64,000 bases of DNA, taken from the NCBI GenBank assembly GCA_963668615.2, contig CAXXCL010000003.1, positions 496,001 through 560,000 on the forward strand, in the 5' to 3' direction. This DNA is from JAAYPI01 sp963668615 (lineage in GTDB: Bacteria; Bacteroidota; Bacteroidia; Bacteroidales; Paludibacteraceae). The notes under the pieces are model-generated. The model was not told the DNA's origin. It saw only the letters and a program-made list of their open reading frames with translations, and did no database searches. The position numbers and the translations under genes were made by a program. Below, piece by piece: positions 15,071-24,524 of this stretch (its first letter is position 1; each line of letters starts with the position of its first letter).

Positions 15071-16069
15071 TTACCAAGCCTTTATTTCATCATATTGAGA
15101 AGCAAACCCGGTAAAAGTGATTTTTCTGTTGTCAGTTCGTTTTTCAACAGCTTGTTTTTCAGCTTTCGTAAAATATTTATATTCTATCTGTTCATCAGCA
15201 CCTAACTTGGTTGGTGCAACATGGTAAATCCACGTATTGTTACCTATGTCCGTCATTAAACTAAAGCCCCAATTATTAAAATTACCCGACACATACACCT
15301 CATTAGTTCCTTTTGGTACAGTAACATTCAAGGTCATATCACCCCAATATTCAACAATATCAGTCACCTTAGTTTTACCTCCCAACGGACGATGCCCCAT
15401 ACGGAACTCAGCCTGATCAACTCTTTCTCCATAAACGTAAAGATACTGTAAATCAGCAGGAACATTTTTAATAGTTCCATAGAAATGAGTAGCATCTTTT
15501 TGGGTAAGTTTTAACTTTTCATCAGCGTGTTTCCAATACAAGGGACTACCTTGTTCTGCAAAAGTACCCGCCACATAAACCTGTTTTGTTCCCTCCGGTA
15601 CAGTAACATTAAAAGAAACAATTCCTTGGAATTTTTCCTGCTTACTTTCCTTTGATTCTATCCTAACATATTTGTCGGTTGTTTGGTATTTGTCATTTTT
15701 CAATATGACAAACAAGCCTGAAACCCTTGACATATCAGCATCGGTAAGATTGAAATATGTTTTTATATTAGAAATAGTATAGGTCAACTTTCCATCCGCC
15801 CCTTTTACCCATTTAAAGTTAGGCAAATCAGATTTTGACCATTCCGCTTTTTCTTTTACCCACTCCCCATTTTGATCCATTTCCAAGCAAACATAGATAA
15901 ACACATCTTGTGTTTTCATCCAATTCTGACTTACACTTGGTTCATAAATTAAAGTAATGGGGGTTTTTGTTGTAGGAACTGTCGGATTAGAAATCAATTC
16001 ACCCGGAGCAGCAAACACAGAAAGAAAAAACGAAAGAAAAAAAATAGTTGCTATAAATATTCTTTTCAT
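15071..16069 (-). CDS. Secreted protein with tandem starch-binding-like (CBM20/E-set type) domains
   Basis: A 332-residue protein with a signal peptide (residues 1-20, ending SVFA). The first part (about 22-145) is an unassigned domain. Two related units follow: one starting FNVTVPEGTKQVYVAGTF (about residue 153) and one starting LNVTVPKGTNEVYVSGNF plus NNWGFSLM (about 252), a pattern typical of glycogen/starch-binding CBM20-like or CBM48-like folds. No enzyme domain or clear T9SS signal is present. It is the promoter-proximal gene of a pair with the CBM26-type protein at 14998. A role in alpha-glucan binding is inferred from the domains. Confidence 0.7.
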   Translation of the reverse strand: MKRIFIATIFFLSFFLSVFAAPGELISNPTVPTTKTPITLIYEPSVSQNWMKTQDVFIYVCLEMDQNGEWVKEKAEWSKSDLPNFKWVKGADGKLTYTISNIKTYFNLTDADMSRVSGLFVILKNDKYQTTDKYVRIESKESKQEKFQGIVSFNVTVPEGTKQVYVAGTFAEQGSPLYWKHADEKLKLTQKDATHFYGTIKNVPADLQYLYVYGERVDQAEFRMGHRPLGGKTKVTDIVEYWGDMTLNVTVPKGTNEVYVSGNFNNWGFSLMTDIGNNTWIYHVAPTKLGADEQIEYKYFTKAEKQAVEKRTDNRKITFTGFASQYDEIKAW

Positions 16070-16118
16070 GTAGTATTTCTATTTATAAGGTTACGATTTT
16101 TCGATACAAAATACACCC

Positions 16119-16150
16119 CAAATATACGACTTTTTTTTATTCTAAAGCAA
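16119..16150 (-). promoter_or_regulatory. Bacteroidota-type promoter for the starch-binding pair
   Basis: On the minus strand TTG (16150-16148), a 21-bp spacer and TATATTTG (16126-16119), an exact TAnnTTTG box, about 50 bp upstream of the start at 16069. Confidence 0.55.
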
Positions 16151-16214
16151 TATTCTACTATTTTTTACTTTCGAAACAACTTTTTAACTAAAAATAGCCC
16201 AACTCATTTAAACA

Positions 16215-16245
16215 AAAATAGCCCTCTTATACAGAGGGCTATTTT
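16215..16245 (-). terminator. Rho-independent terminator of gapA
   Basis: A 12-bp perfect stem (AAAATAGCCCTC / GAGGGCTATTTT) with a 7-nt loop starts 16 bp past the gapA stop; the minus-strand transcript continues into a U-rich run. Confidence 0.85.
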
Positions 16246-16260
16246 CATCTTTATAAAGAA

Positions 16261-17271
16261 TTATCCGTTAACTTTTGCCATGTGAGCGATTAGATCACAT
16301 ACTTTGTTTGAATAACCAATTTCATTATCATACCAAGATACTACTTTTACAAAAGTATCTGTCAAAGCAATACCGGCTTTTGCGTCAAAGATAGAAGTAC
16401 GAGTATCTCCTAAGAAGTCAGCAGAAACAACAGCATCTTCCGTATATCCAAGGACACCTTTCAACTCTCCTTCAGAGGCAGCTTTCATTGCAGCACAAAT
16501 TTCAGCGTAAGTAGCAGGTTTTGCCAAATTTACAGTTAAGTCTACTACGGAAACATCCAAAGTAGGAACACGCATTGACATACCGGTCAATTTACCATTC
16601 AACGCAGGGATAACTTTACCTACAGCTTTAGCAGCACCGGTAGAAGAAGGGATAATATTGCCGGAAGCAGCACGACCACCTCTCCAGTCTTTCATAGAAG
16701 GACCGTCAACTGTTTTTTGAGTAGCAGTTGTTGAGTGAACAGTTGTCATTAAACCGTCAGTAATTCCCCATTTATCGTTTAATACTTTAGCGATAGGAGC
16801 TAAACAGTTGGTAGTACAAGAAGCATTAGATACAAATTGAGTACCTTTTTGGTAAGATTTTTCGTTTACACCGCAAACAAACATTGGGGTATCATCACCG
16901 GAAGGAGCTGACATAACAACATATTTTGCACCGGCTTTGATGTGAGCATTCGCTTTTTCTTTAGTAAGGAAAAGACCTGTTGATTCAACAACATATTCTG
17001 CACCTATTGCATCCCATTTCAAATCTTCAGGATTACGTTCTGCTGTTACGCGAATAACTTTACCATTAACAATTAACTGGCTTTTTTCAACACTATATTC
17101 AATAGTTCCGTCGAATTGTCCGTGCATAGTGTCATATTTCAACATATAAGCCAAGTAATCTACAGGGCAAAGGTCGTTAACACCTACGATCTGAATGTCG
17201 CTTCTTGTCATAGCAGCACGGAAAACAAAACGTCCGATGCGGCCAAATCCATTAATACCTACTTTAATCAT
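16261..17271 (-). CDS. gapA: Glyceraldehyde-3-phosphate dehydrogenase, type I
   Basis: A 336-residue cytoplasmic enzyme converting glyceraldehyde 3-phosphate, phosphate and NAD to 1,3-bisphosphoglycerate in glycolysis. It has the Rossmann start INGFGRIGR (residues 7-14) and the active-site SNASCTTNC with catalytic Cys 152. The later motifs GAAKAVGKVIP, WYDNEIGYSNKV and the full normal length are present. It stands alone, with a near-ideal promoter upstream (17308-17338) and a strong terminator downstream, which fits a highly expressed housekeeping gene. Confidence 0.98.
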   Translation of the reverse strand: MIKVGINGFGRIGRFVFRAAMTRSDIQIVGVNDLCPVDYLAYMLKYDTMHGQFDGTIEYSVEKSQLIVNGKVIRVTAERNPEDLKWDAIGAEYVVESTGLFLTKEKANAHIKAGAKYVVMSAPSGDDTPMFVCGVNEKSYQKGTQFVSNASCTTNCLAPIAKVLNDKWGITDGLMTTVHSTTATQKTVDGPSMKDWRGGRAASGNIIPSSTGAAKAVGKVIPALNGKLTGMSMRVPTLDVSVVDLTVNLAKPATYAEICAAMKAASEGELKGVLGYTEDAVVSADFLGDTRTSIFDAKAGIALTDTFVKVVSWYDNEIGYSNKVCDLIAHMAKVNG

Positions 17272-17307
17272 TTTTTTTTACGAATTAAGTTAATTTTTTA
17301 AACCTTG

Positions 17308-17338
17308 CAAAGGTACTTTTTTTTGTCTTATTATCAAA
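17308..17338 (-). promoter_or_regulatory. Consensus Bacteroidota promoter of gapA
   Basis: Reading the minus strand: TTTG (17338-17335), exactly 19 bases, then TACCTTTG (17315-17308), a perfect match to TTTG-N19-TAnnTTTG. It lies 37 bp from the gapA start codon. The rest of 17272-17575, apart from the box at 17540, shows no gene; 17380-17520 is somewhat more mixed in base composition than its surroundings but has no recognisable RNA. Confidence 0.8.
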
Positions 17339-17539
17339 GAAAAATATTGGATTTTTATCACATTTTTTTGGCATATTTTATTGAATATTTTTCTCGCTAA
17401 CTTACTGATGCTAACGGCTCTCGTTTTTTAATCGGGTAGAACAATGCATACTAATCCGTTGAATGAGATTTGATAATGCGGAGGCCTTCCGACTAAAATA
17501 ATTTTACGTGTTTGAGTCTATTTGTTGGGTTTTTATTCT

Positions 17540-17547
17540 TACTTTTG
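17540..17547 (+). promoter_or_regulatory. -7 box upstream of the DUF4494 gene
   Basis: TACTTTTG is an exact TAnnTTTG box 28 bp before the ATG at 17576. A TTTG at 17521 is only 15 bp upstream, closer than usual, so the -33 element is uncertain. Confidence 0.45.
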
Positions 17548-17575
17548 TACCCCAAATAAACTTAATAAAGAAAAT

Positions 17576-18040
17576 ATGTACACTTGGTTTGAATGCCGTA
17601 TTCGCTATGAAAAAATAGTAGATGGTAAAATGAAAAAAGTAACCGAACCCTATTTAATCGAGGCTTATTCATACACGGAAGCGGAAGCTAGAATAATAAA
17701 AGAACTAACCCCTTTCATTAGTGGAGAATATAGTATTACGAATATAAAACGAGCTAAAATAGCTGAAATATTTCCGGATGAAACCGGAGACCGTTGGTAT
17801 ACATGCAAAATAAACATCATTCTTTTGGACGAAGGAAAAGGAATTGAAAAGAAGGTTGCTAATTTTATTTTAGTGCAAGCTTTGGCTGTTAATGATGCTT
17901 GGAATAAGCTAATGGAAGGGATGAAAGGAACCTTATCGGATTTCGTAGTTGTTTCAATTGCCGAAAGCCCTATTTTGGATATTTTTCCATACAAAAATGA
18001 TGATATGATAACAAAGGAAATAAATCAAAATTCCATTTAA
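17576..18040 (+). CDS. DUF4494 family protein
   Basis: A 154-residue protein beginning MYTWFECRIRYEKI. The frame is open further upstream to a TTG, but the ATG at 17576 is preferred because it sits just after the promoter box and starts the conserved part. It matches the Bacteroidota family DUF4494 (WFECK.RY.K......K.V.E.YLVDA.SFTEAEARI), whose function is unknown and which occurs both in chromosomes and in phages. There is no signal peptide or membrane segment. It appears to be a single-gene unit ended by the hairpin at 18061. Confidence 0.85.
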   Translation: MYTWFECRIRYEKIVDGKMKKVTEPYLIEAYSYTEAEARIIKELTPFISGEYSITNIKRAKIAEIFPDETGDRWYTCKINIILLDEGKGIEKKVANFILVQALAVNDAWNKLMEGMKGTLSDFVVVSIAESPILDIFPYKNDDMITKEINQNSI

Positions 18041-18060
18041 TTCGGAAATCATAATCAACA

Positions 18061-18100
18061 AAAAATTCCTTACGTACTAAAAAAGTAGTAAGGAATTTTT
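18061..18100. terminator. Bidirectional terminator between DUF4494 and the amidophosphoribosyltransferase gene
   Basis: AAAAATTCCTTAC (18061-18073) pairs with GTAAGGAATTTTT (18088-18100), giving a 13-bp stem and a T-run on both strands. The right arm is also the last codons of the minus-strand gene ending at 18077. Confidence 0.8.
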
Positions 18101-19975
18101 TGTTTGTTTTTCGTAGTAATTGATGAACGATTTGTTCACAAGTTTTTTGCCACCTTCTGTCGGATAATCCCCTGAAAAATACCAATTACCCTTATTGTTC
18201 GGACAAGACTGCAAAAGACCTTCTAAACTTTGATAAATAATTTCTACCTCACAAGTAACATCATCAGGCTTTAATAAATCAACTATTTTTTTAGATATCT
18301 GATCTGCCGTAAAAGGAGAATAAATTTCCTTCACATAATTTTTTAGCTCTCCTGTAGAATTTTTTTCTTGTTTTTTACACTTGCCATAGACATCATCAAT
18401 TATATATTGCATATTATTTTCCTTCAACAACGCAATTGTGGCTTTAAAAGCAATGAATTCATCCATGCTTGCCATATCAATGCCATAAAAATCAGGATAT
18501 CGAATTTGAGGAGAAGATGATACAATAACAATTTTTTTAGGATTTAATCTTGATAAGATTGATATAATACTTTGTTTCAAGGTCGTTCCTCTGACAATAC
18601 TGTCATCAATAACCACCAAGTTATCAGTATAAGGGATAATACTTCCATAGGTAATGTCATAAACATGTGCTGCCAATTCGTTTCGTTTGTTACCCTCGGA
18701 AATAAATGTACGCAACTTAATATCTTTAATCGCAACTTTCTCTGACCTAACAGACATGGATAAAATATCTTCCAACCCTTCTGACGTCATGTTTCCATTA
18801 CTTTCCCTTATCAGTTGACTCTTTACAGCATTCAGATGTTTATTCAGTGCTTGTGTCATTCCGTTGAAAGCAACTTCGGCTGTATTAGGGATAAAAGAAA
18901 AAACAGTATTCTTCAAATCACTATCAATGGATTTCAAAATGGCAGGAACCACATTTTCGCCCAATGCCTTTCTTTCTTTATAAATTTCGCTATCACTTCC
19001 ACGAGAAAAATATATCCGTTCAAAAGAACAAGCCATTCTTTCTTTTGGCTCCAAAATCTGTACGGTTCTTACACTTCCAGCCTTGCTTATGAGTAATGCT
19101 TCACCGGGATTCAGTTCTTTAACTTGGTCACATGAAAGATTAAATGCCGTTTGAATCACTGGACGTTCAGACGCAGCGACCACAATTTCATCATCAGCAT
19201 AATAAAAAGCGGGACGAATACCCCATGGATCACGAATAGTAAAACTTTCTCCACTACCGGTTAACCCACATATCACGTACCCTCCATCCCACAACCAAGA
19301 AGTGGATTCCAATACATTTTCAAGCTTGATGTTATCTTCTATATCATTGGTAATATCACGACCTTTTTTGCCTTCTTTTTTTGACATATCGTATATACGC
19401 TCTACTTCACGATCAAGGCGATGCCCTATTTGCTCAAGCAAAATAAATCCGTCTGCAGAACCCCTTGGATGTTGTCCTTTTTTCGAAATAAAATTGAAAA
19501 TTTCATCCACATTGGTCAAGTTAAAATTACCACAAATTGCTAAATTCTTAGCACGGTAATTATCCCTTCTCATAAAGGGATGAACAAAAGAAAGGCCTGA
19601 TCTACCAGTTGTACTGTAACGCAAATGCCCCATATAGAGTTCTCCGGCAAAGGGAACAAATTGTTCGGCATATTTTACATCATCTATATTTCCATTGGCA
19701 GCAGCTTTTATTTGTTGACTCATGGCAGCAAAAATAGAACTAATAGCACTTGAGCCCTCTGCCCTTTCACGAAACATAAATTCTTCACCAGGATGTGCCT
19801 GCAACTTTACACATGCTGCTCCGGCACCTTCCTGACCCCTATTATGTTGCTTCTCCATCAAAAGGTACAACTTATTGAGACCATACATCCACGTACCGTA
19901 TTTTTTTTGATAATATTCCAACGGTTTTAGTAGACGAATCATGGCAATGCCGCACTCATGTTTTAACTGTTCCAT
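18077..19975 (-). CDS. Long Bacteroidota amidophosphoribosyltransferase-like protein
   Basis: A 632-residue class II glutamine amidotransferase with a phosphoribosyltransferase domain, the PurF fold. The N-terminal nucleophile would be Cys 8 (KHECGIAMI) after removal of a short propeptide, and HNRGQEGAG follows. The PRPP loop VVIDDSIVRGTT is at about 454-465. Typical PurF is about 470-510 residues; this one has extra segments in the N-terminal half and a C-terminal extension of about 100 residues. From memory, Bacteroidota commonly keep such a long form in addition to a standard PurF. It follows carB by 27 bp and should be co-transcribed with carAB, linking glutamine use in purine and pyrimidine synthesis. 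Whether it has classic PurF activity is not certain. Confidence 0.85.
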   Translation of the reverse strand: MEQLKHECGIAMIRLLKPLEYYQKKYGTWMYGLNKLYLLMEKQHNRGQEGAGAACVKLQAHPGEEFMFRERAEGSSAISSIFAAMSQQIKAAANGNIDDVKYAEQFVPFAGELYMGHLRYSTTGRSGLSFVHPFMRRDNYRAKNLAICGNFNLTNVDEIFNFISKKGQHPRGSADGFILLEQIGHRLDREVERIYDMSKKEGKKGRDITNDIEDNIKLENVLESTSWLWDGGYVICGLTGSGESFTIRDPWGIRPAFYYADDEIVVAASERPVIQTAFNLSCDQVKELNPGEALLISKAGSVRTVQILEPKERMACSFERIYFSRGSDSEIYKERKALGENVVPAILKSIDSDLKNTVFSFIPNTAEVAFNGMTQALNKHLNAVKSQLIRESNGNMTSEGLEDILSMSVRSEKVAIKDIKLRTFISEGNKRNELAAHVYDITYGSIIPYTDNLVVIDDSIVRGTTLKQSIISILSRLNPKKIVIVSSSPQIRYPDFYGIDMASMDEFIAFKATIALLKENNMQYIIDDVYGKCKKQEKNSTGELKNYVKEIYSPFTADQISKKIVDLLKPDDVTCEVEIIYQSLEGLLQSCPNNKGNWYFSGDYPTEGGKKLVNKSFINYYEKQTKNSLLLF

Positions 19976-20002
19976 GTTTATTATTTCCTTGCTTGGGTGT
20001 AA

Positions 20003-23000
20003 TTATTTATATTCGCTCCAACTTTTGATTGGTATATCTTCGACATCTAAACGACAAAATGCATTTATAAATGCAGAAGCCAATCGAGCATTAGTCAGTA
20101 ATGGAATATTGAAATCAATAGCCAAACGACGCACCTTGTATCCATTATCAAGTTCGCCTTGTGTGTAATTTTTGGGGATATTTACCACGAGGTCTATTTG
20201 TTTGGTTTTCAGCAAATCACGAGCTTGTGGTTCTTGATCTTCACTAGGCCAATAAACCAAGGTAGAAGGTATGTCATTTTCCTTTAAAAAAGTAAAAGTA
20301 CCTCCTGTCGCATATAGATTGAAACCTTTTTCGTGCAACAAACGTGCTGCATCCAACATATCAACTTTTTGTTTAGAAGTCCCGGTTGATAACAAAATGT
20401 TTTTCTTTGGTATGGTATATCCCACAGAAAGCATAGAGGTTAAGATTGCTTCATCCATATCATTGCCCAAACATCCAACCTCACCGGTAGATGCCATATC
20501 TACGCCCAAAACGGGGTCAGCTTTTTGTAAACGAGAGAATGAAAATTGCGAAGCTTTAATTCCCACATAATCCAAATTAAAGGCATTCTTGTTTGGTTTT
20601 TCTACAGGTACACCAAGCATAATTTTTGTTGCTAACTCTATAAAATTAATTTTCAACACTTTTGAAACAAAGGGAAAACTACGAGATGCTCTCAAATTAC
20701 ACTCAATAACCTTGATATCATTATTTTTTGCTAAAAACTGAATATTAAAAGGTCCCGATATACACAATTCTTTGGCAATTTCATGAGCAATCTTTTTGAT
20801 TCTTCTCATGGTTTCCAAATATAGTTTTTGAGGAGGAAATTGTATTGTTGCATCTCCCGAATGGACTCCTGCAAATTCAACGTGTTCAGAAATGGCATAC
20901 ATAATGATTTCACCTTTTTCGGCAACTGCATCCATTTCTATTTCTTTTGCATTTACTATGAATGAGCTTACAACTACCGGATGTTTTTTGGAAACATTGG
21001 CTGCCAATTGTAAGAAATCTTTCAATTCTTCCTTATTAGAACACACATTCATTGCCGCACCCGAAAGCACATAAGAAGGACGAACCAACACAGGAAAACC
21101 GACCTCATCGACAAAAGCCTGAATATCGTTCATTGAACTAAGCTCTTTCCAACGAGGTTGATCTATGTGCAAGCGATCTAACATTGATGAGAACTTATGT
21201 CTATCTTCAGCTTTATCAATACTTTGGGCAGAAGTTCCAAGCAAAGGGACGTGCATATCGTCTAAACGTAACGCTAAATTATTTGGAATTTGTCCTCCGG
21301 TAGAAACAATCACTCCATGAGGATTTTCCAACTCCACAATATCCATAACACGCTCAAATGATAATTCGTCAAAATACAAGCGGTCGCAAGTATCATAGTC
21401 AGTAGAAACAGTTTCAGGATTATAATTTATCATTACCGAACGCCAGCCTTCTTTACGAATAGTTTGAAGAGCATTTACACTACACCAATCAAACTCGACA
21501 GAACTACCTATCCGATAAGCTCCGGAACCCAATACGATAATGGAGCGTTTATCTCCCACGTATTTGACGTCATTAGCCGTTCCTTGATATGTTAAATACA
21601 AATAATTAGTTTGTGCAGGATATTCAGCAGCCAATGTATCTATTTGTTTCACAACAGGAAGAATTCCTCTCTTTTTTCGATTATTTCGAACATTGAGCAA
21701 ACTTTCTTCTTCTTCAGCATCATCACTTGTCAAACGAGCTATTTGAAAATCAGAAAAACCTTGCTCTTTGGCTGTACGGAACAATTGTTCAGGAATATCT
21801 TCCACTTTTTTGAAAGTTTCCAAACCGTTAGCGGTAACCACAATATTGTGCAAACGTTGTAAAAACCAATTGTCAATTTTTGTCAATGAATGTATTTGAT
21901 CAATCGTATAACCCTTACGAAATGCCTCTGCAATAACAAAAACACGTTTATCGGTCGGTTCATTTAAAGACTTGTCGATGTCCGCTATTACCAATTCTTT
22001 ATTGGCAACAAATCCGTGCATACCTTGACCAATCATACGAAGTCCCTTTTGAATAACTTCTTCGAAAGAACGACCTATTGCCATGATTTCTCCGACAGAT
22101 TTCATACTGGAACCCAATTCGCGAGAAACGCCATGGAATTTTCCCAAATCCCAACGAGGTATTTTACAAACGACATAATCTAATGCAGGTTCAAAAAATG
22201 CAGGAGTCGTTTTAGTTACCGAGTTTTTAATATCGAATAACCCATAACCTAACCCTAACTTGGCAGCGACAAAAGCCAATGGATAACCGGTAGCTTTTGA
22301 TGCCAACGCTGAAGAACGGCTTAAACGTGCATTTACTTCAATCACGCGATAATCTTCCGATTCGGGGTCAAGAGCATACTGTACATTACACTCACCGACT
22401 ATGCCTATATGACGAATGATTCGTATGGCTAACTCCCTGAGTTTATGGTACTCACTATTGGTTAAGGTTTGAGAAGGAGCTATTACAATACTTTCTCCGG
22501 TATGAATACCAAGAGGGTCGAAATTTTCCATATTACAAACCGTAATACAGTTATCGAAGCGGTCTCTAACTACTTCATATTCAATCTCCTTCCATCCTTT
22601 GAGAGATTTTTCAATCAAAATTTGAGGAGAGAATGAAAGAGATTTTTCCGCCATGGCATTCAACTCTTCTTCATTGTCACAAAATCCGCTACCTAATCCA
22701 CCTAACGCATAAGCGGCACGAATAATAATTGGATAGCCCAATTCTTTAGCAGCCTTACGAGCCTCAACCACATTATCAACAGCGACACTTTTTATTGTTT
22801 TTACATCAATTTGATCAAGTTTTTTAACAAAAAGATCTCTATCTTCGGTATCCATGATAGCTTGGATAGGAGTTCCCATAACACGTAAATTGTATTTATC
22901 AAGAATTCCCATTCTGAAAAGTTGCACACCACAATTGAGAGCTGTTTGACCACCAAACGCCAACAAAATGCCATCAGGCTTTTCCTTTTGAATAACCTTT

Positions 23001-23230
23001 TCAACAAAAAATGGTGTGATCGGTAAAAAGTATATCTGATCAGCAACTCCTTCGGATGTTTGAATAGTAGCAATATTAGGATTAACCAATACAGTTGATA
23101 CCCCTTCTTCCTTTAATGCCTTAAGAGCTTGAGAACCTGAATAATCGAATTCACCGGCTTCTCCAATTTTTAGTGCTCCAGAGCCTAAAACCAAAACTTT
23201 TTTTATTCCTTGTATTAGATTTTCGCTCAT
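20003..23230 (-). CDS. carB: Carbamoyl-phosphate synthase large subunit
   Basis: A 1075-residue enzyme making carbamoyl phosphate from ammonia (passed from CarA), bicarbonate and two ATP, for pyrimidine and arginine synthesis. Two ATP-grasp halves are visible: the first begins KVLVLGSGALKIGEAGEFDYSGSQALKAL and the second KRSIIVLGSGAYRIGSSVEFDWC. The C-terminal allosteric MGS-like domain (KKNILLSTGTSKQKVDMLDAARLLHEKGF) begins near residue 930. Length is normal. The start overlaps the carA stop (TGATG), so translation is coupled. Confidence 0.97.
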   Translation of the reverse strand: MSENLIQGIKKVLVLGSGALKIGEAGEFDYSGSQALKALKEEGVSTVLVNPNIATIQTSEGVADQIYFLPITPFFVEKVIQKEKPDGILLAFGGQTALNCGVQLFRMGILDKYNLRVMGTPIQAIMDTEDRDLFVKKLDQIDVKTIKSVAVDNVVEARKAAKELGYPIIIRAAYALGGLGSGFCDNEEELNAMAEKSLSFSPQILIEKSLKGWKEIEYEVVRDRFDNCITVCNMENFDPLGIHTGESIVIAPSQTLTNSEYHKLRELAIRIIRHIGIVGECNVQYALDPESEDYRVIEVNARLSRSSALASKATGYPLAFVAAKLGLGYGLFDIKNSVTKTTPAFFEPALDYVVCKIPRWDLGKFHGVSRELGSSMKSVGEIMAIGRSFEEVIQKGLRMIGQGMHGFVANKELVIADIDKSLNEPTDKRVFVIAEAFRKGYTIDQIHSLTKIDNWFLQRLHNIVVTANGLETFKKVEDIPEQLFRTAKEQGFSDFQIARLTSDDAEEEESLLNVRNNRKKRGILPVVKQIDTLAAEYPAQTNYLYLTYQGTANDVKYVGDKRSIIVLGSGAYRIGSSVEFDWCSVNALQTIRKEGWRSVMINYNPETVSTDYDTCDRLYFDELSFERVMDIVELENPHGVIVSTGGQIPNNLALRLDDMHVPLLGTSAQSIDKAEDRHKFSSMLDRLHIDQPRWKELSSMNDIQAFVDEVGFPVLVRPSYVLSGAAMNVCSNKEELKDFLQLAANVSKKHPVVVSSFIVNAKEIEMDAVAEKGEIIMYAISEHVEFAGVHSGDATIQFPPQKLYLETMRRIKKIAHEIAKELCISGPFNIQFLAKNNDIKVIECNLRASRSFPFVSKVLKINFIELATKIMLGVPVEKPNKNAFNLDYVGIKASQFSFSRLQKADPVLGVDMASTGEVGCLGNDMDEAILTSMLSVGYTIPKKNILLSTGTSKQKVDMLDAARLLHEKGFNLYATGGTFTFLKENDIPSTLVYWPSEDQEPQARDLLKTKQIDLVVNIPKNYTQGELDNGYKVRRLAIDFNIPLLTNARLASAFINAFCRLDVEDIPIKSWSEYK

Positions 23231-24300
23231 CAGTCTATCATGTTTATAAATTCATCAAATAAAAATTCAGTATCAGTAGGCCCACTGGCAGCCTCAGGAT
23301 GAAACTGTGCAGAAAAGAACGGTTTAGTTTTGTGCTTTACTCCTTCATTTGTGCCATCATTCATATTGACAAATAAAGGCTCCCAATCACTACTCAAGGT
23401 TTTTTGATCCACAGCATACCCATGATTTTGAGAAGTAATGAAACAACGATTTGTTCCTACCATTCTCACCGGTTGATTGTGACTACGATGTCCATATTTT
23501 AACTTGTAGGTTTCAGCACCACCAGCTTTTGCCAACAATTGATTTCCCATACAAATTCCAAAAATAGGTGCTCCCTTTTGAATAGCTTTTTTTATATTTT
23601 CCACAGTCACGCCACACATAGAAGGATCTCCCGGACCGTTAGATATAAACAATGCATCGTATTCAAGGGTATTAAAGTCATAGTTCCAGGGAACTCTTAT
23701 AAGAGTTATATCCCTTTTAAGTAAGCAACGAATAATATTGTGTTTCACACCGCAATCGACCAATACGACTTTTTTCTTACCGTTGCCATATCGAATTACT
23801 TCTTTACAAGAAACTTTATCAACCTGATTTTCAGCATCTACATCAATAAATTCCACATCCTCTGTGCCAAAAATAATTTTTCCTTTCATAGAACCTTTCT
23901 CGCGAAGGATTTTCGTCAATTCTCTTGTATCTATACCATAAATGCCAGGTACTTTGTTTTCTATAAGCCAATCGGCAAGCGTTTGTTTACCATTCCAATG
24001 ACTATACTCAAAAGAATAAGTAGAAACAACAATGCCACTCACGTGTATTTTTTCCGACTCAAAAAAATCGGCAATGTGATGTTTTATATTTGAAGAAGGA
24101 ACACCATAATTGCCGATTAAAGGAAATGTAAAAGCCAATATCTGACCCGAATAGGAAGGATCTGTGAGACTCTCCGGATATCCCATCATAGCTGTATTAA
24201 AAACCACCTCCCCAGCCGTGGATTTTTCATAACCGAAAGAATATCCATGAAAAACGGTTCCATCCTCTAAAACCAATGTAGCAGGTTTACTTTTTTGCAT
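23230..24300 (-). CDS. carA: Carbamoyl-phosphate synthase small (glutaminase) subunit
   Basis: A 356-residue protein that hydrolyses glutamine and feeds ammonia to CarB. The start is placed at the ATG at 24300 (MQKSKPATLVLEDGTVFHG); the frame is open further upstream, but the promoter lies at 24348-24379 inside that extension. The N-terminal CarA domain (GEVVFNTAMMGYPESLTDPSY) is followed by a class I glutamine amidotransferase domain with nucleophile Cys in FGICMGNQLLA and His/Glu in FHPEAASGP. First gene of the carA-carB-amidophosphoribosyltransferase operon. Confidence 0.96.
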   Translation of the reverse strand: MQKSKPATLVLEDGTVFHGYSFGYEKSTAGEVVFNTAMMGYPESLTDPSYSGQILAFTFPLIGNYGVPSSNIKHHIADFFESEKIHVSGIVVSTYSFEYSHWNGKQTLADWLIENKVPGIYGIDTRELTKILREKGSMKGKIIFGTEDVEFIDVDAENQVDKVSCKEVIRYGNGKKKVVLVDCGVKHNIIRCLLKRDITLIRVPWNYDFNTLEYDALFISNGPGDPSMCGVTVENIKKAIQKGAPIFGICMGNQLLAKAGGAETYKLKYGHRSHNQPVRMVGTNRCFITSQNHGYAVDQKTLSSDWEPLFVNMNDGTNEGVKHKTKPFFSAQFHPEAASGPTDTEFLFDEFINMID

Positions 24301-24347
24301 ACTAAATAAAAATTTTGGACAAGAGTGATATCCACTCAAAAATTGTA

Positions 24348-24379
24348 CAAAAATACATCGTTTTAGTAAATAGAACAAA
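24348..24379 (-). promoter_or_regulatory. Consensus promoter of the carAB operon
   Basis: Minus strand: TTTG (24379-24376), 20-bp spacer, TATTTTTG (24355-24348), a full match to the Bacteroidota consensus, 47 bp upstream of the carA ATG at 24300. Confidence 0.75.
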
Positions 24380-24498
24380 TCTGGTCATGTGTATTTTGGA
24401 AGAGTTTTGAACAAGTTTTGAACATATTGTATGGAAATTAAAAAAGACAAACTCATCCAATTTGTATGTTCTTTACCACTATTTTGGAAATAATCCTG

Positions 24499-24506
24499 TA
24501 TTTTTG
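24499..24506 (+). promoter_or_regulatory. -7 box upstream of the trmN6-like gene
   Basis: TATTTTTG, an exact TAnnTTTG box, 18 bp before the ATG at 24525. No TTTG at a suitable distance upstream. Confidence 0.4.
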
Positions 24507-24524
24507 CGCATATAAGGAATTTTT

